From Apostichopus japonicus (Eukaryota; Echinodermata; Holothuroidea; Aspidochirotida; Stichopodidae): DNA of 64,000 nt. Positions 32,541-47,722 of this stretch are shown here, piece after piece. Both the position numbers and the translations under genes were made by a program. The stretch lies in NCBI RefSeq assembly GCF_037975245.1, contig NC_092574.1, forward strand, positions 14,104,713 through 14,168,712, written 5' to 3'. The notes under the pieces were generated by a model, which saw only the letters and a list, made by a program, of their open reading frames with translations, had not been told where the DNA came from and did not search any database. Every line of letters begins with the position of its first letter. The first letter of the stretch is position 1.

Positions 32541-34311
32541 CTATGTGGTCTTCATTTTAACGTTGGACCGACAAAAGATCGAAAAGTTAGTTTTATTACT
32601 TCTTTTTCTCACAAGAAGAGAAAACAAAAAGGATGGACTTAACCAGAGCAAAGAAATTCATAGTTAGGACGGAACTCAAACCAATGACCTGATGGTATAC
32701 AATCCTTGCACTTCACCAAACGTTTGTGGGCCATTCCTTCAATAGTTACTTGACATGTACTGCTGCTGCAGTACCTTGCATACCGTGTAGCCATGGGATC
32801 CCGCCCACCCCCTTCCCACCCCCTCCCACATCTCATTGTCTTTCGATACAGAAACAAAAGATCATTAAAGTAACAAACTGATTTTAATTCGATTAGATGG
32901 TACAAATAAAGCAGAAACGACTTAGAATATCATAAGAAAGTGGGAGAGCCAAACTCCCAAAATATTTCAGTAAGAAACCGACAGCAGACAGATTTGATCA
33001 TTTCTTTGTCAACAATTTCAAATGTTAAAACTAATATCGTTTTAGGATTGTGAATGCATGGATACTTAATAAGGTCCAGTTGGTCAATACATACCGTCAA
33101 TATATATTAGTCTTATACCGAAGAAAATTTTAACTGTAAATCCTTATCTTAATATCAATACGGAAAGGAATTTTCAATATTTGTGAGCATATTTTCTTTT
33201 TAAATATAAACGAGAAAGTAGCCTAGGGACTAAGTCGTGCCCTCTTTGTCCAGTCTATCTTCAAAGTAAACATCCAGCACGTCAATTGGACAATAGAAAA
33301 CATGAAGTTACGTGCCTTTAGTGGTATGGTCTATTGTAAAACGTACGGTAGGATAGAGTAGCCTAAGGGTTTCATATTATACGCGTAGAAATGGCTACGC
33401 TATATACGCTACGAACTTTCGCAACGTCATATAGTTATGTCATTGTGGGCCTTGAGATAACATCTTGCCCTTCGGACTTTTTTTGACCAGAAAAAAAGTA
33501 AGTAAGTAAGTAAAGTTAAGAAAAAAATAAAAAGGCAAAGTTCAAGTAGAAAATGATCTTGGTCGCCACGTGGCTTTGAATTGAAATATTTTTGGAGAAA
33601 TCTTGAAGCTAATGGCCGGAAACTCTCTTTCCACCTGTTCATAATCCAGATCAATTTGTTAAAATTACTTTCTCAGAAGTTGGCCAGACGGTTAAAAACC
33701 ACTACATCGCTACAGTATACATAGTGAGCTCAAATGAACTGAGTATACCACCTAGCCTCGGGTGTTGTTCAACACAGTGGTCCCATTTTATGAAAGTATA
33801 GTAAATTACTGCGTGACATGCAAAAAGGGAACGAAATTCGTGACACAAAATTGCTGATGGTATTATGTAAATACAAACAGCTATAAAGAACCAACGTCTT
33901 TTAACGAGTACTGATGGATGCTGGTCGGAATCATATCTTAGAGCTCTATCAATCTGTTTCTTGTTTATTCTTGGTCTCTTCTCGACTGGCATCTCTCAGA
34001 CTGGTAAAATGTTTAGAGGGCTTTTATTAAAACTAAGAGAGAAAACTAGTTCTACGCTTGCTCTTTGACAGATTTTATAATTGAGTTTATTTCTGCGACG
34101 TTACAAGCAATTATTGCCTTCTGTCACAACCCCCCCCCCTCTCCCTCTCGTTTTTTCTCTTAATTTTATTTTAGCTAGGACTATACAAGTGTTTTCCTGA
34201 AACACTATGACAGATTTTTAGATCACCTTTCAATTATTAAAATATTAGAAATGAAAGAATAGAACTGTTCATGAATTTGTTCGTTTTCTTCAACGTTCCG
34301 TCGCCCAGACA

Positions 34312-34314
<3 letters not shown>

Positions 34315-34371
<57 letters not shown>
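34315..34371. repeat. (TA)n microsatellite
   Basis: A 57-bp alternating TA tract joined to the 46-bp minisatellite. Confidence 0.97.
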
Positions 34372-34374
<3 letters not shown>

Positions 34375-34655
34375 TAATCCTGTCTCCTCCTCAACCTATA
34401 TTACCGGATATCTTAATCCTGTCCCCTCCTCAACCTATAGTATTTAATCTCCGATATCTTAATCCTGTCCCCTCCTCAACCTATAGTATTTAATCTCCGA
34501 TATCTTAATCCTGTCCCTTCCTCAACCTATATTCCACAATCTCCTAATCCTGTCCCCTCCTCAACCTAGGCCTATATTACCCAATCTCCGATATCCTAAT
34601 CCTGTCCCCTCCTCAACCTATATTACCCAATCTCCGATATCATAATCCTGTTCGT
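34371..34655. repeat. 46-bp minisatellite, about 7 copies
   Basis: Units carry AATCCTGTCCCCTCCTCAAC followed by a CTATA...TCCGATATC segment. Starts are spaced 39, 46, 46, 39, 52 and 46 bp. It begins at the edge of a TA microsatellite. Confidence 0.9.
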
Positions 34656-35599
34656 GTATATTTCTTGAAGGTCACATTCCCTTCAATGCATCATTGTCCA
34701 TCTCTGAATATTGGAAGCAGAGAATTGTCATTTTGGTTAAAGATTGTGGCGCTCTTTAAAGTCCTGCATGCGGCAGACACATTTAATAGCATTTGTAATT
34801 GTAAACAAATCAAACTCGACAGAGTAACAAAACTAAAACGGACCCATGGTCAGAGAAAGAAGATGCCACAGAATAATTGTGCAATCAAATTTCTTAATTT
34901 TTAAGTGGTATAAAAATTAAGTATCTCAGTAGTTACATAAATACAACTTTTCGAATTTTATTTCTCAATAATAACTATCGAAAAATTAGATCTTAAACGG
35001 TTGTGAGATCTATGTTCAAATTGTGCTGTTATAAACGACTGTCCTTGAAGGTTAAAGTACGATTGTATACCATGTCATTTATGGTAGTGATAATATGTTA
35101 TCATTTATTATATAATGTATAATAAAAATTGATAATTATTCAACTTTGCTCAACTTTAACAACAACCATATTCACCCGATAACGACATCCAAGACACTTT
35201 CATTACTAAAGTGTGACCAATTTAAAACTTTAATTGACATAAATACGCTAGATGATTGACATCTTAATCAGTCGTTTGGTCTATTTTGATCGGCTCGGTT
35301 TTACTGTTGGGCGGTTTGATGCTCAAGATACAGAAATAACCGAGGTGTGCTTTGTTTTTGCATTCAGACTGATACGAATGTTTAACTGACAGGTTAGGTT
35401 ATGACCTTACTATATTTGAGCGAGCTTAGATCGGCCTTAGAGAGGTTATACTTACTGGCTGCGTTGCAACATAACAGTATGTGAAGATGTGAACACCTTT
35501 CTGTGTCTTGTCGAAAATATTGAAACTTAACCAATAGGTCTATATATTGAACGCTTTCTAAACAGACATAGCTAGACCAAACATGAAATAGTCATTAAC

Positions 35600-36750
<1,151 letters not shown>

Positions 36751-38806
36751 GCAATACACGCGAACATTCGTTTTGAACGAAGTATTTGACATTGTTCACA
36801 CATAGCATCGACAAAAAGCCCAGATGGCCAAAATAAATTCACGTGAAGTGAGAGAGAGATCCTGTAAGCGGAAGGGTATGATCAAATAAATTACGTCCTC
36901 TCAAATCGAGACGTATGAGGAAACCTGTCACTGATGAGGGCGTGTAAAGGGAGGGGAAAATACACCACCAACGCCTTAACCATCATTTCGTGAGCTAAAT
37001 TCTTACAGATTTGACGGAAATGACTGGTCGACGGTTATTTTGTGTATTTATCTGACCGCTAAAACCCGTCACCAAATGAAGAAACAGACAAGGGTTTTTA
37101 ATACATGAGGCAGGCATTTATCCGAGTAGGTAGACTCGCGCACGGCACGTGCTTATCATAAACATTTTTAGATCTATGCACTTACATACCCATCCTGGTA
37201 ACGGACACCATCGTCTCTGTGCCGCTATATCGTAAGAGGTCTGGACTTTATCAAATTGTTTGACTTCTGGTGTTATGACACTAGCGATCGCGCAAAGAGC
37301 CAATTTTAAAGAGACAATCATTACTCGCAAATATGCAAGGGAACATCACACACACACACACACATACAGTAAAAGAAAAGAAGGCAAAACAAAAGAGAGA
37401 AAAGAAATACAAGAAGGGAAAATGGGCGGGAAGATATACGTCACTTTAGCCATAATGCAGACTGCCACGCTAGGTATATTGAACCATAAATATAGTTGAA
37501 AATGAAGCAAAGTGATTTGTTTTTTTTCGCGATTCATTTTAATATCTTATCAAACAATCAGAGTTATAGTATACGGAGAGATGGGAGACATTCACAGAGA
37601 ATAATAATAGTTTTAAAAAAAAGTCTTGATAACAAATATTTTTGAAGAAATATGTCAAATAAAAAGTCAGTGAATACATAGCAAAGACAAAACAAAAGTG
37701 TTTCTCAGTGATGATTTATGACTCATTAATGCTGCCGGCGTAATGTAATTTTTCTTCATTATTTGGACAATAATTTCTCGAAAGTCTGCGAAGATTCATA
37801 GCCTTAGATGTTGAAAGCGCTACCGACGGCGAATCGTGGCGAAATTGTAGAATCACCTGCTCTTCAAAGTGTAATTTAGTATCTTTCTCTCCCCCAGCCC
37901 CAACCTCCAGCCCCCCAAGCCCCTTCCACAATCTTCCCGCAATAATGGTGGAACATGGTGTTAGTTATGTATGATGCAATATATGGTAGCATTCACCTAT
38001 TAAAAGTCCCATTGACTTATACACTAAATCATAAAAGTAATATGTTTGAAAATCTGGATAGAAGTTCTCACTAGCTAAACGCTACCCATCACTGAAAAGC
38101 TGGTCATTCATTGTACCAGGGAGCTGCTAGGTTAGAGTAGCAGCTCCCTGATTGTACCATCAATTTTTCGTGTTATGACCTGGCAGATATAGTTCTAAGG
38201 GAGCCTGAGGTTTTCGTCACTTGTAAACAAACCTCTTTACTCAGTAGTAAAAGAAATTCGTACGCTGCTGCTGTGAGAGGCCTAAAGTGGTCTTAAATGG
38301 CCTAAATTGACCCAATTTTGCACCACATGTACTTCCATTCATGTTCTTCAACTTCCGAGCCAAAACAAACAAACTAGATCCTGATTCATGATATATCAAA
38401 AAAGATGTTCTCCTGCTGCTTTTTGGCACTTTTCCTGAGATATGGGAACACTCTGGCGGATTGATATAGACTCTAATAGGAGTATGTCACCATATGGTGT
38501 AATATATGGTGCTAGTTATACATGGTGTAATATATTGTGTTAATTATATATCGTCTAATATAAGGGGTCATATACTGGGTTTGTTATATATGGTGTAATA
38601 TATGGGGTCCATTGTAAACCAATCTGTCAGCGTTATGTGTAGGTCCAATCACTGAAGCAAAATTGTTCTCTCATTATCACCCACACGCGATAATACACAC
38701 AGTACTTGCTGCCAACCGGTATGTCTTTTTACTGGTACCTTTCGGCACACGGTTATGAACTCCGTTCACTTGCCCGCTACAAGTCGACAACGCCTGTCGA
38801 CCGAAG
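36751..38806. other. Intergenic, no gene seen
   Basis: Contains a (CA)n run at about 37346, the 34-bp foldback, and diverged ATGGTGTAATATATGG units at 38490-38610. Confidence 0.6.
38117..38150. mobile_element. 34-bp perfect foldback between direct repeats
   Basis: CAGGGAGCTGCTA and its exact reverse complement form a 13-bp stem around the loop GGTTAGAG. ATTGTAC directly flanks both sides (38110-38116 and 38151-38157). The CAGGG start resembles hAT ends, so this may be a minimal foldback insertion. A structured transcript is an alternative. Confidence 0.55.
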
Positions 38807-39398
38807 CTTAAAGGAATATTCCGGTGGCTGGATTTGATTGCTTTATTAAAATGCTGGAAATTTGCTGCGGCACCTATCGTTAAAAACGACACCCTTGTAG
38901 CACTTTCCGTGGTGAAGATATGAATTTTTCAAAGGTTGTGGTGTTTATGTGAATGTATATGGTAACAGCTAAACGAATGACGTCATCACGGCAATTCAGC
39001 TGAAAATTATTTTGTTTTTATTTATAATATTTGTCTGACCTCTTCACATGTGAGGAAAAGTAATATTTCTATACCATCGTATTTGATGAAATTCTAAAAC
39101 ACAGAGAACCTTGATAGATACACAAATCACGATAAATCAAACAAAAAGATTATAATTGGAAAGTAAGCCTTTCATGAACATTTACCGGTATGACATCACA
39201 GACCACCCACTGTGATACATTGAAGGGAAGAACCATCCGGGGGGATAAGCCACCCTAATAAAGCTTTCATTCAATCAACCATAAAGTTTGAGTTAGGGAC
39301 AAGATACTGAGATGATTTTCAACTAAGATAACAGAATAGAAGACATTTCTTTTCCATTACTAGAGTCAGATTGTTTGTCATCGGAATACCCCTTTAAG
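38807..39398. mobile_element. Terminal-inverted-repeat element, 592 bp
   Basis: The left end CTTAAAGGAATATTCCGGTG and the reverse complement of the right end (CTTAAAGGGGTATTCCGATG) match at 17 of 20 positions. There is no coding capacity. The right half (about 39185-39398) has diverged relatives in two BRCA2 introns. No clear target duplication was seen, so the superfamily is not assigned. Confidence 0.7.
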
Positions 39399-42300
39399 TA
39401 GAAGGGGTACAACACAATTTGTTGTACATTTTCCTCGCAGAAGCTACTACAGTTTTCAATGCGGTGAACACTAACAACTATCTATCTTCTGGGAGCAAAT
39501 ACGTAAGTGGATGTTCCTGCTGTCTTGTCGAGCAAGATTTATTTGTAACCCAGGTAGGGAAGGGGGGTGGGGTGACCTGTGCCACCGCCGAGAGACAAGC
39601 CAGGCCCCGAAGGCAATTATGTCACGGCCCACCTCCCCTTTTTTAAGACGTTTCTATTTAGTATGAAAATGAAGACAATATTCTTTATCCCATAGGCTAT
39701 TTCCCGACCCTCAATTGACTCCGGGCCACTGCGCTGTAGCCCACTCCAACTTCCCCCTCTCCATCAGACCTAGTGACTAAATGAAATATTTACAAAATTT
39801 TGAAAGAAAGAGAGACTTTGTTAAGTTTCTCCCTGTATACATGACAAATGTATAGACGGTCAAGCAACTGGCTGATTGGTGGCAAATTGAAGGTTTCCTA
39901 TATAGTAATTGTTAAACAGTATCCACAAGTTGTTGATAACAAATGTTTTTTTGTGTGTTTTTGCAAATGCATAAATTACACAGTTGAACCTCATAAATGT
40001 ATCACCCGACAGCAGGTGAATGAGTATACGTCATCGTCGATAACACGTTAAAAATGAGCTGCAAGTAAGGTTATTCTCTTGGCCCAAGATTAATCCAGAG
40101 AAAAAGAAAATAACATATATAACGTATTCATAAAATCTGGAATTAGCAATATATATGCTAATCAAATATATTTAACTTATTACTTTTCACAAGGAATAAA
40201 TAAAGAAGATTGAATAAACTAATTTGTATAAATTTGTAAGAAAATGTTTAGATGGATGGATGGATGGATAGAACCTAGACTTCCACTCTATGTGAAAATC
40301 TCGTTCATCCTAGTAGCTTCTGGAGCCGACGATATCTTTGGTGCCTAACATAAATAATTAACATCGAGCAATTCATTAATCTCTGGTTATTAATGCAATA
40401 TTGAAAATGATGAAAATGTCAACATTATACTTCAGGGTATTTTGTAGGGAAAACGTACTAACATAATCCGATTTCATTGATTTGGATTCAAATCGCGATA
40501 TTATAGTTGTAAAGTTATTAATATAGGAGAATCCATGCACCGAAAGCCAAAACAGTAACATTTTTGTCGGTGACCTGTCCCCCTTCCTTCCTCTCCTTGG
40601 CCATATCCCCCTCCCCTCCCCATTCCTTGGCCCATATCCCCTCCCCCTCCCATTCCTTGGCCCATAGCTGCTCCCTCCCCCTTCTTCCTCTCCTTGGCAA
40701 ATAGTTTTCCCTACCCCACCCCCTTCCTCTCCTTTGCCATATCCCCCTCACCTCCCCCATTCCTTGGCCCATATCCCCTCCCCTCCTCCTATTCCTTGGC
40801 CCATAGCTGCTCCCTCCCCCTCCTTCCTCTCCTTGGCCCATAGTTTTCCCCCACCCCACCCCCCTCCTCCCTCTCCTTGGCCCATAACCGACCTCGACAC
40901 TACTCTAGCTGCTGAACATCGCCAAAGCCGATGTTTCCTTTCCGGTGTTTAAACTTCGACGGTGAGATGAAATATAAATAAAGAGAGTTACAAAGTCTTT
41001 TGACTATCATTTGTCACGTGACATATAGTTATACAGGTATACACAGTTCGTGATTGTTCCTTTGAACTTTATTTCCATATATTTAAATACAGGGAATGTC
41101 ATCTGGTCATTACCACAACGGGGGGGGGGGGGGCGAGGCGGGGGGGGTTGTGCAATCATTTTCATATCACACCAATTCATGTTTTGAAGCACATATTAAA
41201 CTTTTATGCTCCATTTGTTTAAAAAAATCTTACAGACTCAAAGGTCCAATCAAGTTATTAAAATGTTATAATAAGAGAACATAAAATAAAGTGTGGTAAT
41301 AAATGATGAGAAGAAAAAAGAACAAAGAAGAAGAAGAAGAATGAATGTTTACATTCATACATCATGCATGTATTAATGTTTAATTCATATCTGCAGGACC
41401 GGTCAATTTTTTTTTGATTGTAATTAAAAACTGTAATCACATGATGAGAGAGAGAGAAGACTAATATACTCGCCTCAGTCCCAGTTCTCTACCTCGGTCT
41501 CCATAACAACCGTTTTACTTATCACAAATTTAACTATTCAATCATTTACACGATAGATTGTTATTAAGCGGTTTCCAAGACTGTTTAAGGAAGAAGCGGC
41601 CGTGAGCTGGCGTTAAATATTACGACGTGCTTTATCGTTTTCTATCCTTCTCATTCTCCCTTTAGGTCTCTTTCTTATAACTAAAACACAAGTATATAGA
41701 TCAACCTCTTCTCTCATCCATTGATCAGGTGATGCATCAATTGATGGAGATTCATCTATGGCCAAAGTTTTGACACTCTCTCGTAAATTAACCGTAACAA
41801 ATTGCCTGTTAAGTGAATTTGACGCTAAGATTTCACTTGTGCGTTAAAGCGAGACCTATTTTTACATGAGTGGATGGATGACCTCTCGATATCATAGTTT
41901 TGGACGGGCGTTGAAGGATAATTTGACATACGATAGCCTATATATGTGGGAAAGAAAATTGGTATTTAAAACTTAAGAGAATGTCATAATTTTTACATTG
42001 ATTTCATGGTATGGAGAAATGACGTCATAAATCTGCGTCGATTGAATTGTAAACATTGAACAAATTACTAATTTAAATATTTAAGCTGAATAACTATATT
42101 CTGGACACACTTAATATACGTCTTTTTTTAATGGGGGAGGGGGGTATTGAATGACAGGTTTTTTTTGGCGGGTATTAAAGTAGTGCATTTGAGAAAAATG
42201 AAAAACATTCAAAATTCTTAAGCTGAGGATTTTAAAAGTGAAACAGCTGTCTGGTTTTCAAGTTTTAATTCAACAAGAACAGTAACAAATTTGCTAGTCT

Positions 42301-45072
42301 TTAATTTTTAACTCCAGCTTCCAAGTTTATAGCTGAAACAAAGCTCGACATACAATCATTTTCATAAGAATACCAACAAATGGGCCTCGGTTAGGGTTAC
42401 GTAGGGGTATTAACTATATGTTTGGGGTTCACGGTGAAGATTTACATGGAACGCCAAAAGGAAAACACGTAATAATGATAATTCAAGAAAAAATACACGA
42501 TATTAACGTACTTTAGGAGGTTAAATAGCTAGTTATTTGTGGATATAATATGTCTTGTTCACGATCGGGATCAGGACCGGGTTTACTTACTTAAGGGCAT
42601 GGGAGGATGAACGAAACTTAAAAAGCCAGCAATGATGTCTCATAAAACTATAAACCAATTGGCAGTAAGCTGCGAGGAGAGCTAATTCGGGCCGCGTTGC
42701 AATTATGTGACCGACCTTCCGATTTGCAGTCTTCATTTCGCTTAATCAGTAGCCTATATTATAACAATGAGCATACATTCTTTATAACATATTTCCCCTC
42801 GTCCCCCAGTATTGATACCGGGCCCATGCTGGGCTCTGTTACCTGATCCAGCCCTCTCTCCACGCCCCTAATTGATCCTAGACTCATGGGTTCTGTTTGC
42901 CTAATCCACAACCTTTCGCCAGGCCCGACCGTTGTAAAAAACGTATTATTATTATTTTCGACCAAATATCAGTTTTAACCCGTGAAAGTTGATACAGGTG
43001 TATGGTATCCCTTTAAGTTTGTAATATTTATTTTCGGACACCGAACTATAACCCGCCTAACTTCACCCCGTGAAGTCCGATGTTCCAGAAGCTACTAACG
43101 TATTCTACAAAGCGATTCTCCAGTTTAATTTCAATGTTCCCGGTGTGAATGTTTATAATTTCAAGATATGATTTCATTCAAGGCTAAAATATGGATTTCA
43201 TAAATTAATGTATGGACAAGATTGCCTGCTGAGATGCAATGTTTAGGTCTCAGAAGAGAAAGGCTTTGTTGTCCGATAACAGTTGTGTTTCGGATCGAGT
43301 CTATTTATTTTGTACTTTAAATGATAATGTATATATATAAAAATAATAGAGAGAAAAGAAAACAAAGAAAGATGGAAAGCGATTATCCAGGTACCGTCGC
43401 TTTTGTTTCTTTAAACTAGGATGATAACCGACCATGACATTCAAATCCATATTTTAATGTTTGCTATATCTATGAAGCATTGACTTTGTATGTATACCTG
43501 ACACAGACACTTCGTTACGGCCATCGAAACCGCAGTGTACCGTGACTAGTATGGTATGTCGAATGTCATAATTGTTTGCCCAAGTCGTTTTCATGTATTG
43601 GTTGTGCGTTGTGAACGGGGAGTGGGAGGAGGGGGGGGGGTGGGGTGTCTGAATTTATGTAGTATATATGCGTTTACAGTATAAAACCATACAATGGTCT
43701 CGTCTCCCTCTTTACCTTCATGTTAGTCTCGGATGGACTGAAACAAGACTGCTATTAGTTAGAGTCCGAGACACTTTCGACTAAGATCATGTGTAAGCAT
43801 AGACCTATGTTCTTTCATACAGTTTTCTATAAGGACAAGAGGCGAATGATCATTGTTCTATGATGGAGATGATCGTGGCACTGATGTGATTGGAGCCGAT
43901 ATCGATGTTTGGGCCTGGGTGTCCTCATGTTTACACGTCAAATGTTGCATTCTGAGGCAAAGTTATAGACTATAATTTATAAATCATTTTCCACGACTGA
44001 ATGTACAAAATCCCCCTAATGAACCATTCTCTCCCTCCTCGACTGATAATAGAGGGACATGGTCCCCTGCCCCCTCCCCCACCTCCCGTGCGCATACCAC
44101 TACTTAAACAGATCTGAAAATAGCTATGGGTGACCATTTTCTTTTACGATCGAAGAATCTTTCAAGTCCTATACTTATATAGGTATATAACACCGTCATG
44201 TTTGTTCATTCTGGTGAGAGATTAATAAAGCAACTGGTTGTGTTTGAAGCGTACTTTCTCTCGTCACCTAATACGCATGATCAAACATTACATTGTATAA
44301 TGTGTATACATTAATGTCTCAACAGATGTTTTAAATCACGAAAAGGATTAGTATGTTACTTTTAACAACAAACATATACAACTACCACATTAACATACAT
44401 TGGGTACGTGTCAGTGACATGGATAAACAAGATTTCACTAAGACTTTAAGCTTTATCAATCAAAATTTACTGTCTGGCTAATCCTTTTCAATTTCAAACT
44501 TTTTGATCGATTGGCTCTGAATTTAAATTTAATTTCTGTTAAATGTTGTTTGTTTATCTTCTCTATCGTGTTTTCCCTTCATGTTAAGAAAAAAGCTCGC
44601 AAGAGACAATGGTTTGATCACATGGCTCTTACACCACTAAAACTCATAAGAAAGTGAAAATGGCTCTTCACTTGTACTGACAAACGCATCGCCATGTATT
44701 TAGGAAATGTATCTAGCCATTTTTTTGGCATAGCAACAGTCCGGGCTGAAGTCGTTGTTGCCATGAAAACCCGTTACCGCTTATTCCTCTTTCATGGTAG
44801 ATAGTTTGTCGACATGAAGAACGCCTTTAAAGAGGTAGTGTTTGTAGTTAAGGGATATTATAATTCTCTAATTAAAACAAAACTTAAGGTTAAAGTTTGA
44901 TTAGAATTCTGTCGACAAATCACACCAAAGGGAGGCAGAACTATTACTGTTGTCATAAATAACTAATTCATTCCTTTTTTCTTGCAGCATCTCTCCTGTC
45001 TTTCGTTTTGCACATTAGGCGTAACACTTATTCAGGAATGTGAAGGGAGGGGTGGGGGGAGCAGGCAGGGAT
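39399..45072. other. Intergenic, no gene seen
   Basis: Includes the pyrimidine minisatellite, poly-G runs at 41120-41131 and 43630, and a CRE octamer at 42020. Confidence 0.6.
40575..40890. repeat. Pyrimidine-rich minisatellite
   Basis: Repeats of CTCCTTGGCCCATA followed by C/T-rich spacers containing CCCCTCCC. The minus strand is G-rich and its open frame (Gly/Glu/Arg-rich) is a repeat artefact. Confidence 0.85.
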
Positions 45073-45337
45073 CAGAGGCTGATTCAGGACTTCAAATACG
45101 TGAGGGTGTAGCCCTGGAGTCGTTAAAGTCGATTCACATGTAGGTCTACGAGTGTGGAGTCCTCCGCCCCCACCCCACCCCAATGAAATTTGGAAGATAA
45201 ATGGCGGATATTTTAGGATATAATTAGGTCTATAATTAAGTCTATACACGGAAGGTCGTTTACATTTTGTGTTGGGGGGGGGGGGTGGGCGTGGGGTGGG
45301 CGGTGTGTATGTCCTACACACCCTGGATCTGCGCCTG
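45073..45337. mobile_element. Candidate degenerate hAT-like MITE
   Basis: The left end CAGAGGCTGATTCAGG and the inverted right end CAGGCGCAGATCCAGG agree at 12 of 16 positions. Phrases of the form CTGGATCYGCSCCTG are common at ends of hAT-like elements. No target duplication is visible. The inside holds poly-G and a CCCCACCCC run. Confidence 0.35.
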
Positions 45338-47722
45338 GGGTCCCTCCATGCATTTTGTGCCCTTGGATATGGCTAACGTAATTCTCTGTGAGAGGGCTCA
45401 TTAATCATAAACTGTATTGGTCATTCGGGACGTTTCCCACAGCTTATATTGAAATATTATTCAAGGTTCTGCATGCGTTTAACACATGTGCCCCTAGGCT
45501 TCTTTTAATCCTTGACTATTCCTTATGTCTAACCTTTAACCCCCAAAACAACAAAACTATTCAGGGGCAGGTCCAGGTAGAGGACCCAGGGGCCTGGCCC
45601 GCATAGTCTGATAAGTTTCTTGGTACAAACAAGCAGCTACAAACATACGTTTCTTAAAAAAAAAATGTACAAAGCGGTAAAATTGATCGATACGTGACTC
45701 ACGGGCTCCATCTTCTGAGAAAGCCTAGATCCACCACGACTAGTGACCACCAAAAAAACAAAAAATAAAACGAAAAGAATAAGAACAAAATCTGCACTAT
45801 TTCTGTTCGTAAGAAACTTATAACCCATGAAGACAGTAATAATAAATAATACAGCTTTTTTTTTCTCTTTTTTTGGTCAAGAAATCTGGACTATGACCTG
45901 AAAGCGTAGATCAATTAAATATAATCGGGAACATGCCTATCAGTGGTGACCGGTTTACATTTTGCATTTCAACAATAGTAGATATACATACACACAATGA
46001 CAAAAAATCCGGACATTTCAATGTAAACATCATACCACCCGTGGTTAGGCGTCAAATGGTTCGTCTGAGTTTGGGCCGGGTGATGTTCATTTAACGGTCA
46101 GGACTACACAATTAAAGGGATTATCTTCTTCACTGCTCGTGGGGCGTAATCACTAAGTATGAAGATAATTAATGAGGATTAGGGTAACAATAGAAGTTAA
46201 AGATTTGATCAAGTTATATGAATGTATAGTAGACGCTTACACCCTGCAGTGCCGATCAAAATAAAGCCTAGTCGATGGGAGTCGATTTAGACACACACAC
46301 ACACAAGATGAAGAAAAGCCGTGGGAACCACTGAAGTGTGGGCAGCTGTGAGTGAAGAATGTAATAAACTTTTAAAAGAAAAAAGACAAAAATCCTTAAT
46401 GAGTGTGTTTTTAACTTATTTATTTTTGAAAGTTGCATATTTTAAGTACTTTCACAACGGTCTGTTTTTAAATTGTTTATACCGTTTCCGTGGGAAACCG
46501 TTTAAGTTGGAGTTCATTAAAATCGATGTAACAATGGATTCATATAAATCAGTGCGTGACGTCATCTGGCGCGAAGTTTCGTTTTATTACTTTCTTTCAG
46601 TCGTTTTGCCTATTAAAAGTTCTAAATGACCCCAACCCAGGCGATCGTTCAGACAAGGGGTGTTGCACAACCGTACCCTTCCCAATGCAGACTACTGACC
46701 TACTCCCATATCCCACCTTCATCGATCCGTGTCAACCGAAATGTGTGCTAAAGCTTCACAAGTTACAGAACACGAGTATTTTTACCCACCTTAAATACGT
46801 TTGCCCACCTCCATAAATTGTTGGTGCCCCTCTATATATGTTGGTACCCATGTGCATCCAACTCAGAATTTCTGGCTCAGTATGGGCCAGGTGTTGGACT
46901 GGGATCCTGCGATGATATTGCATGGATCGTTACCTGTTCCCCCGAAATGACGTTACCACATGATAAAGCGGCAGTATTCCGAAATAAAACAGGAGCTTGA
47001 AGAGGCGGGAGGGGGAACTCATTGTTGAACAATTGCACGACGGTATATATACAGGACGGCAAGGAAGGGAAAGAGTACTTTAGATTAGTCAGTTTTAAAG
47101 GATAGTGGTTTAATAATAATAATGTCGGCCTCATAATCTCGCATGACGTCACAGAAAACACTACAGAAACCAGTCAATGTAATCACACGGCATAGGATAC
47201 ACATTTGAATGGTTCTCACAATATTTTGCAATATACCCTCAACGAACAGTTCTATTTTGTTTATTGGTGGGGGGGGACCACAGACACCACCTACATGGTA
47301 AAATGCTTCAACGACCCCAGGGCCCTCACTATCTTTACAAAAATCCTTCATTCGCATCTGGCGCATGTTCATGCCCCTACTACCTTCATCATCGGATGGA
47401 ACTGAGAATTTTTCCCCGAAGCCCCGTACACCCCCACTATGTTATCTGTCATCAACATCAACCATCCCACTTACTTCCAGAGTTCTGACTGATTCTTTCT
47501 TTTCATGTTTCTTTATATCACGAGAAAAATAAATAAAATAAAATAAAAACATAAACCAGAGCAAACGATGCTGAATGGAGATCAATGAAAAGTACTTCAT
47601 TCTTTTGTTTACCATTTGTCGCTACTGTGAACACTGTGATTGATGACCTGCCCTTACATGACGTCACATGTGTGACAAATGAGATCGACAGACTACGCAT
47701 CTATGAAGGTAAGCACATAGAA
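45338..47722. other. Intergenic, no gene seen
   Basis: CRE octamers at 46557, 47144 and 47659. Open frames near 46321-46629 and 46556-46816 match nothing known. Confidence 0.55.

Larger units (their letters stand above)
24721..34314. other. Intergenic, no gene seen
   Basis: Contains many G- and C-runs, CREs at 27913 and 29139, the pyrimidine minisatellites, the SINE at 32300-32540 and a CpG-dense patch at 29740-29840. A further degenerate B-box-like GGTTTGAGTTCC lies on the minus strand near 32680. Confidence 0.6.

Noticed and set aside
40518-40859. Gly/Arg/Glu-rich minus-strand open frame
   Set aside because: Translation of a pyrimidine minisatellite, with no start context or homology.
45563-45740. 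Second hAT-like element beginning CAGGGGCAGGTCCAGG
   Set aside because: The proposed right end (CCTAGATCCACCACG) matches poorly and no target duplication is seen.
46321-46629. 102-codon plus-strand open frame
   Set aside because: It starts at GTG, matches no known family, and lies in AT-rich intergenic DNA.
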